DNA from: Tychonema litorale BBK16
GTDB taxonomy: Bacteria; Cyanobacteriota; Cyanobacteriia; Cyanobacteriales; Microcoleaceae
DNA: 5,298 nt
Assembly (NCBI RefSeq): GCF_021648855.1
Contig: NZ_JAKJHX010000188.1
Coordinates: forward strand, 1-5,298
Direction of reading: 5' to 3'
Shown here: one piece after another, positions 1-5,298 of the stretch
Layout of the letters: each line of letters starts with the position of its first letter
How positions within the stretch are numbered: the stretch's first letter is position 1
Program-made: the position numbers and the translations under genes
The notes under the pieces: model-generated
What the model was told of the DNA's origin: nothing
Seen by the model: the letters and a program-made list of their open reading frames with translations, nothing else
The model's database searches: none

Positions 1-55
1 ACTAATGACTAATGACTAATGACTAATGACTAATGACTAATGACTAATGACTAAT
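1..55. repeat. Heptanucleotide tandem repeat (ACTAATG)n, continuing past the left edge
   Basis: Seven perfect head-to-tail copies of ACTAATG occupy positions 1-49, followed by six matching bases of an eighth copy (50-55). Read with the genes, the unit is CATTAGT. The array begins exactly at the stop codon of the cyclase gene: base 55 belongs both to the repeat and to TAA. It is cut by the window edge, so the true copy number is unknown. Short tandemly repeated heptamers of this kind are known from filamentous cyanobacterial genomes, usually between genes. Because 7 is not a multiple of 3, every frame on the gene strand meets a TAG within 21 nt, so no readthrough product can extend into it. 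No hairpin terminator is visible before the edge. Confidence 0.95.
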
Positions 56-1113
56 TAACCCTTTCTGCCCAAAAGCAGATAAGTCGTCATATCCCCTTTT
101 CCTTTGACTTGAAGCAGGCTACGCTCTTCAAAAATATACTTGTCTCGCAGCCGTTCGTAGGTAGTAACTGTTACTTGAATACCACCGGGAACGCCGAGAG
201 ATTCCATCCGAGAAGCTATATTTACTGTATCTCCCCATAAATCATAGGTAAACTTTTTAGTCCCAATTACTCCGGCTTCTACCGGCCCGGTATTGATGCC
301 GATGCGGATGCTGAGTGGTTGGTCGCCTTTAGTTCGGATCTTGGCAATGGCTGCTTGAATGTCGATCGCCATAGATGCGATCGCCTCGGCATGATTCTCA
401 CTCGGTGTCGGCAAACCACCAACCACCATATAAGCATCGCCGATCGTCTTAATTTTCTCAAGTTCGTAGCGATCGGCCAACTCGTCAAACTCCGAGAAAA
501 TTCGGTTTAGCAACTCCACTAACTCCGCCGGTGACAAATGAGTCGAAAGCTTCGTAAAACCAACTAAATCCGCGAACATCACTGTCACATCAGAGAAACT
601 ATCGGCGATCGTAGTTTCCCCCTGTTTCAGGCGTTCGGCGATCGCCTGCGGTAAAATATTCAACAGTAACCGCTCAGACTTTTCCTTTTCCTCAGCCAAC
701 TCCTGCGAATAAGCTTGTTCCTGATCCCGCAGCCGCTTCTTCTCCAGACAAGCACTAATCCGAGCTTTCAACAACACCGGATTAAAAGGCTTAGAAAGAT
801 AATCCTCCGCCCCCAACTCAATACAGCGGACAATACTGTCAATATCGTCCACCGCCGAAATCATAATCACGGGGATGTGGCGCAACTTCTCATCCGCCTT
901 GAGATTTTCCAGCACCTGATAGCCGTTCATTTGCGGCATCATAATGTCCAGAAGCACCAAGTCGAAAGGCTCAGAGCGCATCAGTTCCAGAGCTTGAAGA
1001 CCATCTTCAGCCACTGTCACCGCGTGGCCTTGGCGCTGAAGTCGGCGGGCCAGCAAATCGCGGTTAACCTCATTATCGTCAACAACCAGAACGCTGCTCT
1101 CATCACCTTTCAT
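55..1113 (-). CDS. Receiver-domain class III adenylate cyclase
   Basis: This 352-residue cytoplasmic protein has an N-terminal receiver (about 5-122) and a C-terminal class III cyclase domain (about 172-350). The receiver has acidic residues D12/D13, phosphoacceptor D56, switch S86 and K108 followed by Pro. A charged helical linker (about 123-165, with the stretch ERLLLNILP) resembles the transducer element seen before cyclase domains. All expected catalytic residues are visible: metal-binding D182 (FADLVGF) and D226 (GDAYM), substrate-selecting K222 and D291, and transition-state N298 and R302. The Lys/Asp pair predicts ATP rather than GTP, although the flanking motifs resemble guanylate cyclases. 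The likely reaction is ATP to cAMP, gated by phosphorylation of D56. The ATG overlaps the TGA of the upstream regulator (ATGA), implying translational coupling, and an AAAGGGG lies 7 nt before it. The gene is last in the operon. The family is certain; substrate choice is inferred from residues. Confidence 0.95.
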   Translation of the reverse strand: MKGDESSVLVVDDNEVNRDLLARRLQRQGHAVTVAEDGLQALELMRSEPFDLVLLDIMMPQMNGYQVLENLKADEKLRHIPVIMISAVDDIDSIVRCIELGAEDYLSKPFNPVLLKARISACLEKKRLRDQEQAYSQELAEEKEKSERLLLNILPQAIAERLKQGETTIADSFSDVTVMFADLVGFTKLSTHLSPAELVELLNRIFSEFDELADRYELEKIKTIGDAYMVVGGLPTPSENHAEAIASMAIDIQAAIAKIRTKGDQPLSIRIGINTGPVEAGVIGTKKFTYDLWGDTVNIASRMESLGVPGGIQVTVTTYERLRDKYIFEERSLLQVKGKGDMTTYLLLGRKG

Positions 1114-1484
1114 GTCATGGCCCCTTTCAGAAGCATTTCAATCTTACTCAAAAGTCGAGGAAACTCGACTGGTTTCGTATCGTAGTCGTCACAGCCAGCC
1201 GCCAAACACTTTTCGCGATCGCCAGCCATTGCGTGAGCTGTCAGCGCAATCACCGGAATCGTGCTAGTTTCAGGAGCAGCCTTAATTTGCTGCGTTGCTT
1301 GCCACCCATCGAGAACTGGTAGACTCATATCCATCAGAATCAAATCAGGTACTTTGGCAATTGCCATCGACACTCCCTCGGCACCATCAACTGCAATAAA
1401 CACCTCGTGTCCCTTGCGGGCTAGGCGTCTGGAAAGCATATCCCTGTTCATTTCGTTATCTTCGACCAACAGGATTTTAGCCAT
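1110..1484 (-). CDS. Single-domain response regulator (CheY/DivK-like)
   Basis: This 124-residue protein consists only of a receiver domain, with no DNA-binding or enzymatic output. Key residues are acidic E8/D9 (LLVEDN), phosphoacceptor D52 (LMDMSLP), switch T82 (ALTAHAM) and K104 in DTKPVEF. It should work by protein contact or as a phosphate carrier, as DivK- or CheY-type regulators do. The start is placed at the ATG giving [10 protein letters not shown] because a strong AAGGAGG sits 6 nt upstream and receiver domains normally begin there. A longer reading from 1532 would add 16 residues with no family resemblance, lying entirely inside the kinase gene. With this start the gene overlaps the kinase end by 8 nt and the cyclase start by 4 nt, so all three are probably translated from one mRNA. 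It may shuttle phosphate, compete for the kinase, or act on an unseen partner; the sequence does not decide. Confidence 0.95.
   Translation of the reverse strand: MAKILLVEDNEMNRDMLSRRLARKGHEVFIAVDGAEGVSMAIAKVPDLILMDMSLPVLDGWQATQQIKAAPETSTIPVIALTAHAMAGDREKCLAAGCDDYDTKPVEFPRLLSKIEMLLKGAMT
1121..1128 (-). promoter_or_regulatory. Ribosome binding site for the cyclase gene
   Basis: On the minus strand GAAAGGGG ends 7 nt before the cyclase ATG (1111-1113). It is a partial match to the anti-Shine-Dalgarno and lies within the last codons of the upstream response regulator. Together with the 4-nt ATGA overlap it supports this start by coupled re-initiation. A nearby ATG at 1116-1118 is in the regulator's frame and is not an alternative start. 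Confidence 0.6.
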
Positions 1485-4400
1485 TGGTTCCCTCCTTACC
1501 TTTTGAGCCGTACCTGCGATCAAATCTGTCATTCACTATAGAACGAACATCGCGCAGCAAAGTATCACAACTATAGACTCCTTTTTTTAATACGCGATCG
1601 ACACAACCGTTTAACTGCTGGCTTTCGGCTGGTGTCAAATCTTTACCCGTAATTACAACAATCGGAATTGGATCTCCAGAGTACGATTTGCGAAGTTCGC
1701 CAATCAACTCAAAGCCATCCATTTCTGGCAACATCAAATCTAGTAAGATCAGGTTTGGTCGCGAAACGTCAAGGCGATCGAGAGCAGCGCGCCCACTATC
1801 AGCTTCCGTTACTGTCCAGCCTTGTTTTTCTAGTATGCGTCGCAGAATTCCGCGCGTGGTAACATCGTCTTCCACAATTAGGATTTGACAGGTCAAATTG
1901 TTATTTTCAACGTTTTCTTGGTCCCGTCGGTACTTCCTCAACAAAGTAGCCAGCCGTTTGCCGTCCACTGGCTTAGTCAGGTAGTCCGATGCGCCCAATG
2001 CAAAGCCGAGGCTTTTGTTGCCCACAAAGGATAGCAGGATTACGGGAATTTCGGCAAGGTCTGAATCTGCTTTCAGGGCAGATAGCACCGCCCAGCCGTC
2101 CATTCCGGGCATCATCACGTCAAGGGTAATCGCTTCTGGGTGCAGTTTCTTGGCGAGTTCCAAGGCTTGTTCGCCACTGCTGGCGAGTTCTATGTGCAGT
2201 CCTTGGCGAGTCAGGGCGCGTTCGATCAAATCCCGCGAAATGGGGTCATCGTCTACTACTAAAACAGTGCCGACATTATTTGGCGCGATCGGGCGTTTGC
2301 TATCCTGGACTTTGTTTTCTGTTTCGGGAAGTTGGATTTGGCTGGGTAAAATGACTGTGAAAGCACTCCCGTTACCCAATTGGCTATCCGCCTCAATAGT
2401 GCCACCCATCATCTGACAGAAGCGCTGGCTGATAGCCAGTCCTAAACCAGTGCCACCATATTTGCGGGTGGTTGAGGCATCTGCTTGGGTGAAAGGTAGG
2501 AAAACTCGCTGCAATTGTTCTGGATTCATGCCAATTCCGGTGTCGGCGACGCGGAAACTTAAAAATGCAGAATTGGATATTAAAATTTGCGAAGATTCTT
2601 CTTGATTTTTAATTTTTAATTGTTCATTGTTAATTTTTTCAACTCCGATCGCAATCTTGCCATTTTTTGTAAACTTAGCAGCGTTACTAAGTAAATTTAG
2701 CAGCACTTGCCGGACTTTGGTCATATCGGCGTGCATGGTGTCGAGATTGTTGGGACAATAAATTTCTAGGGTGTTGCCGTTTTTTTCAATTAGTGGGAGT
2801 GCTGTAGCTACGGCGCTGTCAATTAGGGATGGGATATCGAAGGTTTCTAGGTAAAGTTCCATTCTCCCGGCTTCAATTTTAGAGATATCTAGGATGTCGT
2901 TGATCAGGGAGAGTAAATGTTTGCCAGCGCCACGGATTTTTTCGAGATCCGGGACTGATGCCTCGTTCCCAGATTCTTCGGCTTCTTCTTGAAGCATTTC
3001 GCTGTAGCCGATGATGGCATTGAGTGGTGTGCGGAGTTCGTGGCTCATGTTGGCCAGAAATGTACTTTTTGCCCTGTTTGCTGATTCTGCTGCTTCTAGG
3101 GCAAACTGCATGGCAGATTCGGCTTGTTTGCGATCGGTAATGTCTTCTACAGTACCTTCGTAGTACAGCACGTTGCCACCTTCATCGCAGATGCTGCGGG
3201 CGTTTTCGGCAATCCAGATCAGGCTACCGTCTAGGCGGTATATTTGCGATTCAAATTTGGATATTTCGCCGACATTAGTCATAGCCACAATCAACTCGGC
3301 GCGCCGATGGGGGTTGCTGTAAGATGGGTTCTTGACATCTGTGAGTTTGGCGAGCATTTGAGCGCAGGAGTCGTAGCCGTAAATCCGGGCTAGCGCGGTG
3401 TTGGCACTGAGGTAGCGCCCGTCTGGGGTGATTTGGAATATGCCTTCGACTGCGTTTTCAAAGATGCTGCGATATTTGATCTCGGCTTGCCTTAAGGCGG
3501 ATTCTACTCGCTGGCGTTCTAGGGCATTGGCGAGCATTTCTCCGACTATTTTTAGTTGGGTGGATATTTCGGGCGATCGCATTTCTGTCTGCTTTTGGGT
3601 ATCAAATCCGATGAATCCGATTAATTTTTGACTACAGACTAGAGGAATAATGCTCAATGCCTGAATGTGTTTATCAAGTTTTTTTGATTCTAAATTGTTG
3701 AGTGATTCGCCAATAGATGCGAAGGCTGTAATCAGATTTTTATTGGTTATTTGAAAAGGGGGGTTTGGGAGTGCTTCTGTTGGTTCTTCTCGATCGCAAA
3801 AATAGGCAATTTCTACTAATTCTGGGATCGCTAGTTCGCTAACTTCGGGAATGTGGATGCTTTCTAGTTGAGCGATTTTTTCGGTAAGCCAAGGGATTTG
3901 TTGGACTGAGATTTGTGGGATTTTGTCTCGGAGGGTTTGTCTGCTTTCGCTGCACCACTCATAGATTTTTTTAAATTGAGTTTTGTCTTCTGATAGTAGG
4001 TAGATGTAGCTGCGATCAAAGTGGCTTTTGGTGGCGATCGCTTCTAGGGCATGATTAATTCCTTTGTCTATTTCTGATACGGACTGGTTGATAAAATGGG
4101 TTGACAAACTGGTAATTAGTTGATCGAATTCTACTCGATGTTGCAAAGCTTGTTCTACTCTTTTGCGATCGGTAATATCTCGAAAACTCCAGACTCTACC
4201 TACTATCTTTGAGCCGACTTTTGAAGGTCGGGAATTTAATTCGAGAATTTTTCCATCTTTGAATTCTAATAAGTCGTCTATTTGAGTATCTGGATGGGCA
4301 GACACTTTCATGACGTTTTTAAGAAACTCTTGGGGGTCTTTTAATTGGCGCAGGGCAAAGGGAAATGCTGTTTTGGTATGTTTTTGGAGAGTACCGACAT

Positions 4401-5184
4401 TCGATCGGTTAAACTCCTGAGCTTCGGACAAACCCCACATTTCTACAAATTTTTGATTGTAATTACACACATTACCGTTGTTGTCAACAGCAATAATACC
4501 GGCATCTGTCGATTCTAAAACTGACTGTAGCATAGAGAGCGATCGCTCTTGTTCTCTAGCCGATCGCTTTTGTTCGCCAATGTCAAAAAAGACCAAGACT
4601 GAAATATTTCCGCCGAGGGCTGCGGGATTGAAAAAGTAGGAAACGGGTAAAATTTTGCCATCGCGACAAAGAAACTGGTCGTCTGAATTACTATAAGGTA
4701 GATTTGAGGCGATCGCCTGTTGTAAAGATAGTGAAGTTGCGATCGGCAAATTTTCAGTGTTGCTAAATTCCTGTTGCTTGGAACTCAAAACCTTTGATTT
4801 CTTGACTTTCCTCTGTTTCGAGGCGATACGAGATAGCAGCGCCCAGCCTACGAGTTCCGACTCTCGCCACCCCAACAAGCGTTCGGCTTCAGGGTTGACA
4901 CACAGCACTCCTCCCTGAGTATCCAGGATAAAAAGTCCCGCACCCAAGCTATTGACAGTCGCCCGGAGTCGATCGAGTTCAGAAATTGTCGAATCATCTG
5001 GAAAAGACTGTAGCGCTTCTTCCAGGGAGTTTTCTGAAGCTTGTTGTACCAGCACTTGCTCGTCGCTGCCATGATAGCTTAGACTTACCTTTTCTAAAAA
5101 TAACCGCCACTGATCGGTCGTCAGAGGAGGAGAATCGTCGGTTAGATTAAGCTGTTCGAGTTGGCGCTGGAGGTAGGGATGCAT
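1477..5184 (-). CDS. Hybrid sensor histidine kinase, PAS-PAS-GAF-PAS-HisKA-HATPase-REC-REC
   Basis: This 1235-residue protein has no membrane segment or signal peptide, so it is probably cytoplasmic. Domains in order: a leader (1-66) of a type recalled from other cyanobacterial sensor proteins; PAS1 (about 68-205); PAS2 (about 215-341, ending DITDRK); a GAF domain (about 350-557, with the YEWC motif at 408-411); PAS3 (about 565-686); HisKA with H715 in SHELRTP; and HATPase_c with N-box N830/N834, G1 box DTGIGM (881-886), F-box F895-F898 and G2 box GTGLGL (911-916). Two receivers follow: D978/D979, D1022, S1052, K1071; and E1105/D1106, D1149, T1179, K1201. All catalytic residues are intact, so it should autophosphorylate H715 and pass phosphate to aspartates. 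No Hpt domain is present. The sensed signal is unknown, and no haem, flavin or bilin site could be assigned. PAS1, GAF and HATPase_c each carry extra residues in loops. The gene is first in the operon; MHP at the start fits the family, but no clear Shine-Dalgarno precedes it. Confidence 0.96.
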   Translation of the reverse strand: MHPYLQRQLEQLNLTDDSPPLTTDQWRLFLEKVSLSYHGSDEQVLVQQASENSLEEALQSFPDDSTISELDRLRATVNSLGAGLFILDTQGGVLCVNPEAERLLGWRESELVGWALLSRIASKQRKVKKSKVLSSKQQEFSNTENLPIATSLSLQQAIASNLPYSNSDDQFLCRDGKILPVSYFFNPAALGGNISVLVFFDIGEQKRSAREQERSLSMLQSVLESTDAGIIAVDNNGNVCNYNQKFVEMWGLSEAQEFNRSNVGTLQKHTKTAFPFALRQLKDPQEFLKNVMKVSAHPDTQIDDLLEFKDGKILELNSRPSKVGSKIVGRVWSFRDITDRKRVEQALQHRVEFDQLITSLSTHFINQSVSEIDKGINHALEAIATKSHFDRSYIYLLSEDKTQFKKIYEWCSESRQTLRDKIPQISVQQIPWLTEKIAQLESIHIPEVSELAIPELVEIAYFCDREEPTEALPNPPFQITNKNLITAFASIGESLNNLESKKLDKHIQALSIIPLVCSQKLIGFIGFDTQKQTEMRSPEISTQLKIVGEMLANALERQRVESALRQAEIKYRSIFENAVEGIFQITPDGRYLSANTALARIYGYDSCAQMLAKLTDVKNPSYSNPHRRAELIVAMTNVGEISKFESQIYRLDGSLIWIAENARSICDEGGNVLYYEGTVEDITDRKQAESAMQFALEAAESANRAKSTFLANMSHELRTPLNAIIGYSEMLQEEAEESGNEASVPDLEKIRGAGKHLLSLINDILDISKIEAGRMELYLETFDIPSLIDSAVATALPLIEKNGNTLEIYCPNNLDTMHADMTKVRQVLLNLLSNAAKFTKNGKIAIGVEKINNEQLKIKNQEESSQILISNSAFLSFRVADTGIGMNPEQLQRVFLPFTQADASTTRKYGGTGLGLAISQRFCQMMGGTIEADSQLGNGSAFTVILPSQIQLPETENKVQDSKRPIAPNNVGTVLVVDDDPISRDLIERALTRQGLHIELASSGEQALELAKKLHPEAITLDVMMPGMDGWAVLSALKADSDLAEIPVILLSFVGNKSLGFALGASDYLTKPVDGKRLATLLRKYRRDQENVENNNLTCQILIVEDDVTTRGILRRILEKQGWTVTEADSGRAALDRLDVSRPNLILLDLMLPEMDGFELIGELRKSYSGDPIPIVVITGKDLTPAESQQLNGCVDRVLKKGVYSCDTLLRDVRSIVNDRFDRRYGSKGKEGTNG
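1491..1497 (-). promoter_or_regulatory. Strong Shine-Dalgarno that fixes the response regulator start
   Basis: The minus strand reads AAGGAGG, then the six bases GAACCA, then the ATG at 1482-1484. This is close to an ideal ribosome binding site, embedded in the last codons of the kinase gene. It argues for the 124-residue form and for more efficient translation of the regulator than of the kinase, whose own start lacks a comparable site. Confidence 0.85.
2601..2634 (-). repeat. AT-rich repeat-like insert inside the HATPase domain
   Basis: In the gene sense this stretch is a run of TTAACAATGAACAATTAA-type words followed by AAAAATTAAAAATCAAG. Such strings are typical of intergenic cyanobacterial DNA, not of a kinase gene. 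It is translated in frame as part of an extra segment (about residues 851-872, NNEQLKIKN onward) between the strand after the N-box and the G1 box. By recollection of the family, usual kinases have only a few residues there. The flanking motifs VEK and [11 protein letters not shown] are intact. The repeat identity is inferred from word pattern, not from a search. Confidence 0.55.
3670..3819 (-). other. Extra segment within the GAF domain of the kinase
   Basis: Residues about 456-505 separate the conserved IHIPEVSEL region from [17 protein letters not shown]. In related cyanobacterial GAF domains, as I recall them, about 15 residues bridge these two parts; here there are about 50. The insert is polar, includes [11 protein letters not shown], and its DNA has a C-run on the gene strand (G6 at 3758-3763 on the plus strand) next to an AT-rich stretch. 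Reading frame and domain ends are intact, so it is most likely a surface loop. Exact boundaries are approximate. Confidence 0.55.
4735..4821 (-). other. Lys/Ser-rich extra segment within PAS1 of the kinase
   Basis: Residues about 122-150 lie between the PAS1 helix region ([14 protein letters not shown]) and the segment LLQ-like [18 protein letters not shown] that resumes the usual PAS pattern. The first half is strongly basic ([17 protein letters not shown]). Homologous PAS domains known to me have roughly 10-13 residues here, so about 15-18 appear to be added. A linker expansion or a basic contact surface are both possible. Confidence 0.45.
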
Positions 5185-5215
5185 AATTTCTGGCGCTTTG
5201 TAAGCAACTTTGTTA

Positions 5216-5244
5216 ATTATAGGTAGTGGAGTGTAGAGAGTAAT
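5216..5244 (-). promoter_or_regulatory. Candidate promoter of the three-gene operon
   Basis: On the minus strand TATAAT, a perfect -10 hexamer, occupies 5221-5216. Seventeen bp upstream, at 5244-5239, is ATTACT, only 3 of 6 matches to TTGACA. Transcription would start near 5209, leaving a leader of about 25 nt before the kinase ATG. A good -10 without a -35 is what activator-dependent cyanobacterial promoters often look like, but no activator site could be assigned with confidence. No other promoter is evident between the genes. Confidence 0.45.
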
Positions 5245-5280
5245 TCATAAAAATTAATACGGGATGCGGGAAACGAGCGA

Positions 5281-5291
5281 GACTTTAGTCC
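5281..5291. repeat. Possible fragment of an interspersed intergenic repeat
   Basis: GACTTTAGTC (5281-5290) is a small inverted repeat with 4-bp arms around TT. With its flank it reads AGGACTAAAGTC on the minus strand, a word I associate with dispersed hairpin repeats between genes of filamentous cyanobacteria. The element is cut by the window edge and recognition rests on memory only. Confidence 0.3.
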
Positions 5292-5298
5292 TTCCTAG

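Larger units (their letters stand above)
377..4716. repeat. HIP1 palindromes (GCGATCGC), seven perfect copies
   Basis: Perfect copies lie at 377-384, 638-645, 1215-1222, 3573-3580, 4034-4041, 4539-4546 and 4709-4716, all inside coding sequence. The copies at 377, 638, 4034 and 4709 are read as Ala-Ile-Ala; those at 3573 and 4539 as part of (x)-Arg-Ser; that at 1215 as Gly-Asp-Arg. All three frames are used, so the octamer itself, not a peptide, is favoured. HIP1 is an established hallmark of many cyanobacterial genomes. None occurs between 1223 and 3572. Confidence 0.95.
5185..5298. other. Upstream intergenic region of the operon (window edge)
   Basis: These 114 bp hold no ORF or RNA gene that I can support. 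They contain a -10-like box near the kinase start, an AT-rich stretch (about 5241-5258) and, at the edge, a small inverted repeat that may belong to an interspersed repeat. The upstream neighbour is not visible. Confidence 0.6.

Noticed and set aside
1..55. CRISPR array
   Set aside because: The 7-bp units are directly adjacent with no spacers.
715..1185. 156-residue open frame on the plus strand
   Set aside because: It lies opposite the cyclase and regulator genes, its His/Gln-rich composition is typical of antisense reading, and no family resemblance is seen.
1485..1532. Longer N-terminus for the response regulator (MTDLIAG start)
   Set aside because: It adds 16 residues not found in receiver domains, lies fully inside the kinase gene, and ignores the strong AAGGAGG placed for the ATG at 1484.
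2015..2416. 133-residue open frame on the plus strand
   Set aside because: It is antisense to the receiver/HATPase part of the kinase, Ser/Arg-rich and without recognisable motifs.
3758..3763. G6 run as a frameshift site
   Set aside because: The kinase frame continues intact on both sides with conserved motifs, so no frameshift is needed to explain the product.
4848..5072. 74-residue open frame on the minus strand
   Set aside because: It is an alternative frame inside the kinase start region, where the kinase frame encodes a clear leader and PAS1.
5246..5260. NtcA-like site (GTA-N8-TAT) upstream of the promoter
   Set aside because: It deviates from GTA-N8-TAC, lies 25 bp from the -10 instead of 22-23, and is expected by chance in AT-rich DNA.

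Overview
The window looks like chromosomal DNA from a cyanobacterium, most likely a filamentous one. Seven perfect copies of the octamer GCGATCGC (HIP1, the signature palindrome of many cyanobacterial genomes) occur in 5.3 kb, with many one-mismatch relatives. A heptanucleotide tandem array of the kind common in filamentous cyanobacteria lies at the left edge. All three proteins also have a cyanobacterial style of signalling architecture. The genus cannot be fixed from the sequence alone.

All genes lie on the minus strand and form one tightly packed operon, read from right to left. Positions 5185-5298 are the upstream intergenic region, with a perfect TATAAT -10 box but no convincing -35 and no clear Shine-Dalgarno. 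Positions 1477-5184 encode a 1235-residue soluble hybrid histidine kinase (PAS-PAS-GAF-PAS-HisKA-HATPase-REC-REC). Positions 1110-1484 encode a 124-residue single-domain response regulator whose start overlaps the kinase stop by 8 nt and has a strong Shine-Dalgarno. Positions 55-1113 encode a 352-residue receiver-class III nucleotidyl cyclase that overlaps the regulator by 4 nt (ATGA). Positions 1-55 hold at least seven copies of ACTAATG that run directly into the cyclase stop codon.

The likely function is a phosphorylation-controlled cAMP switch. The kinase senses an unknown cue through its PAS/GAF domains and signals by His-Asp phosphotransfer to its own two receivers and to the two separate receivers encoded downstream. 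One of those receivers gates a cyclase whose substrate-selecting residues (Lys222, Asp291) predict ATP as substrate. The layout resembles a split version of the cyanobacterial CyaC design, in which kinase, receivers and cyclase are fused in one protein. No Hpt domain is present, so how phosphate would pass from the kinase's receivers to the others is open.

The families themselves are familiar. The most unusual feature is inside the kinase: three of its domains carry in-frame extra segments. One of these, in the ATP-binding domain, has nucleotide sequence resembling an intergenic AT-rich cyanobacterial repeat. I see no wholly new system here.
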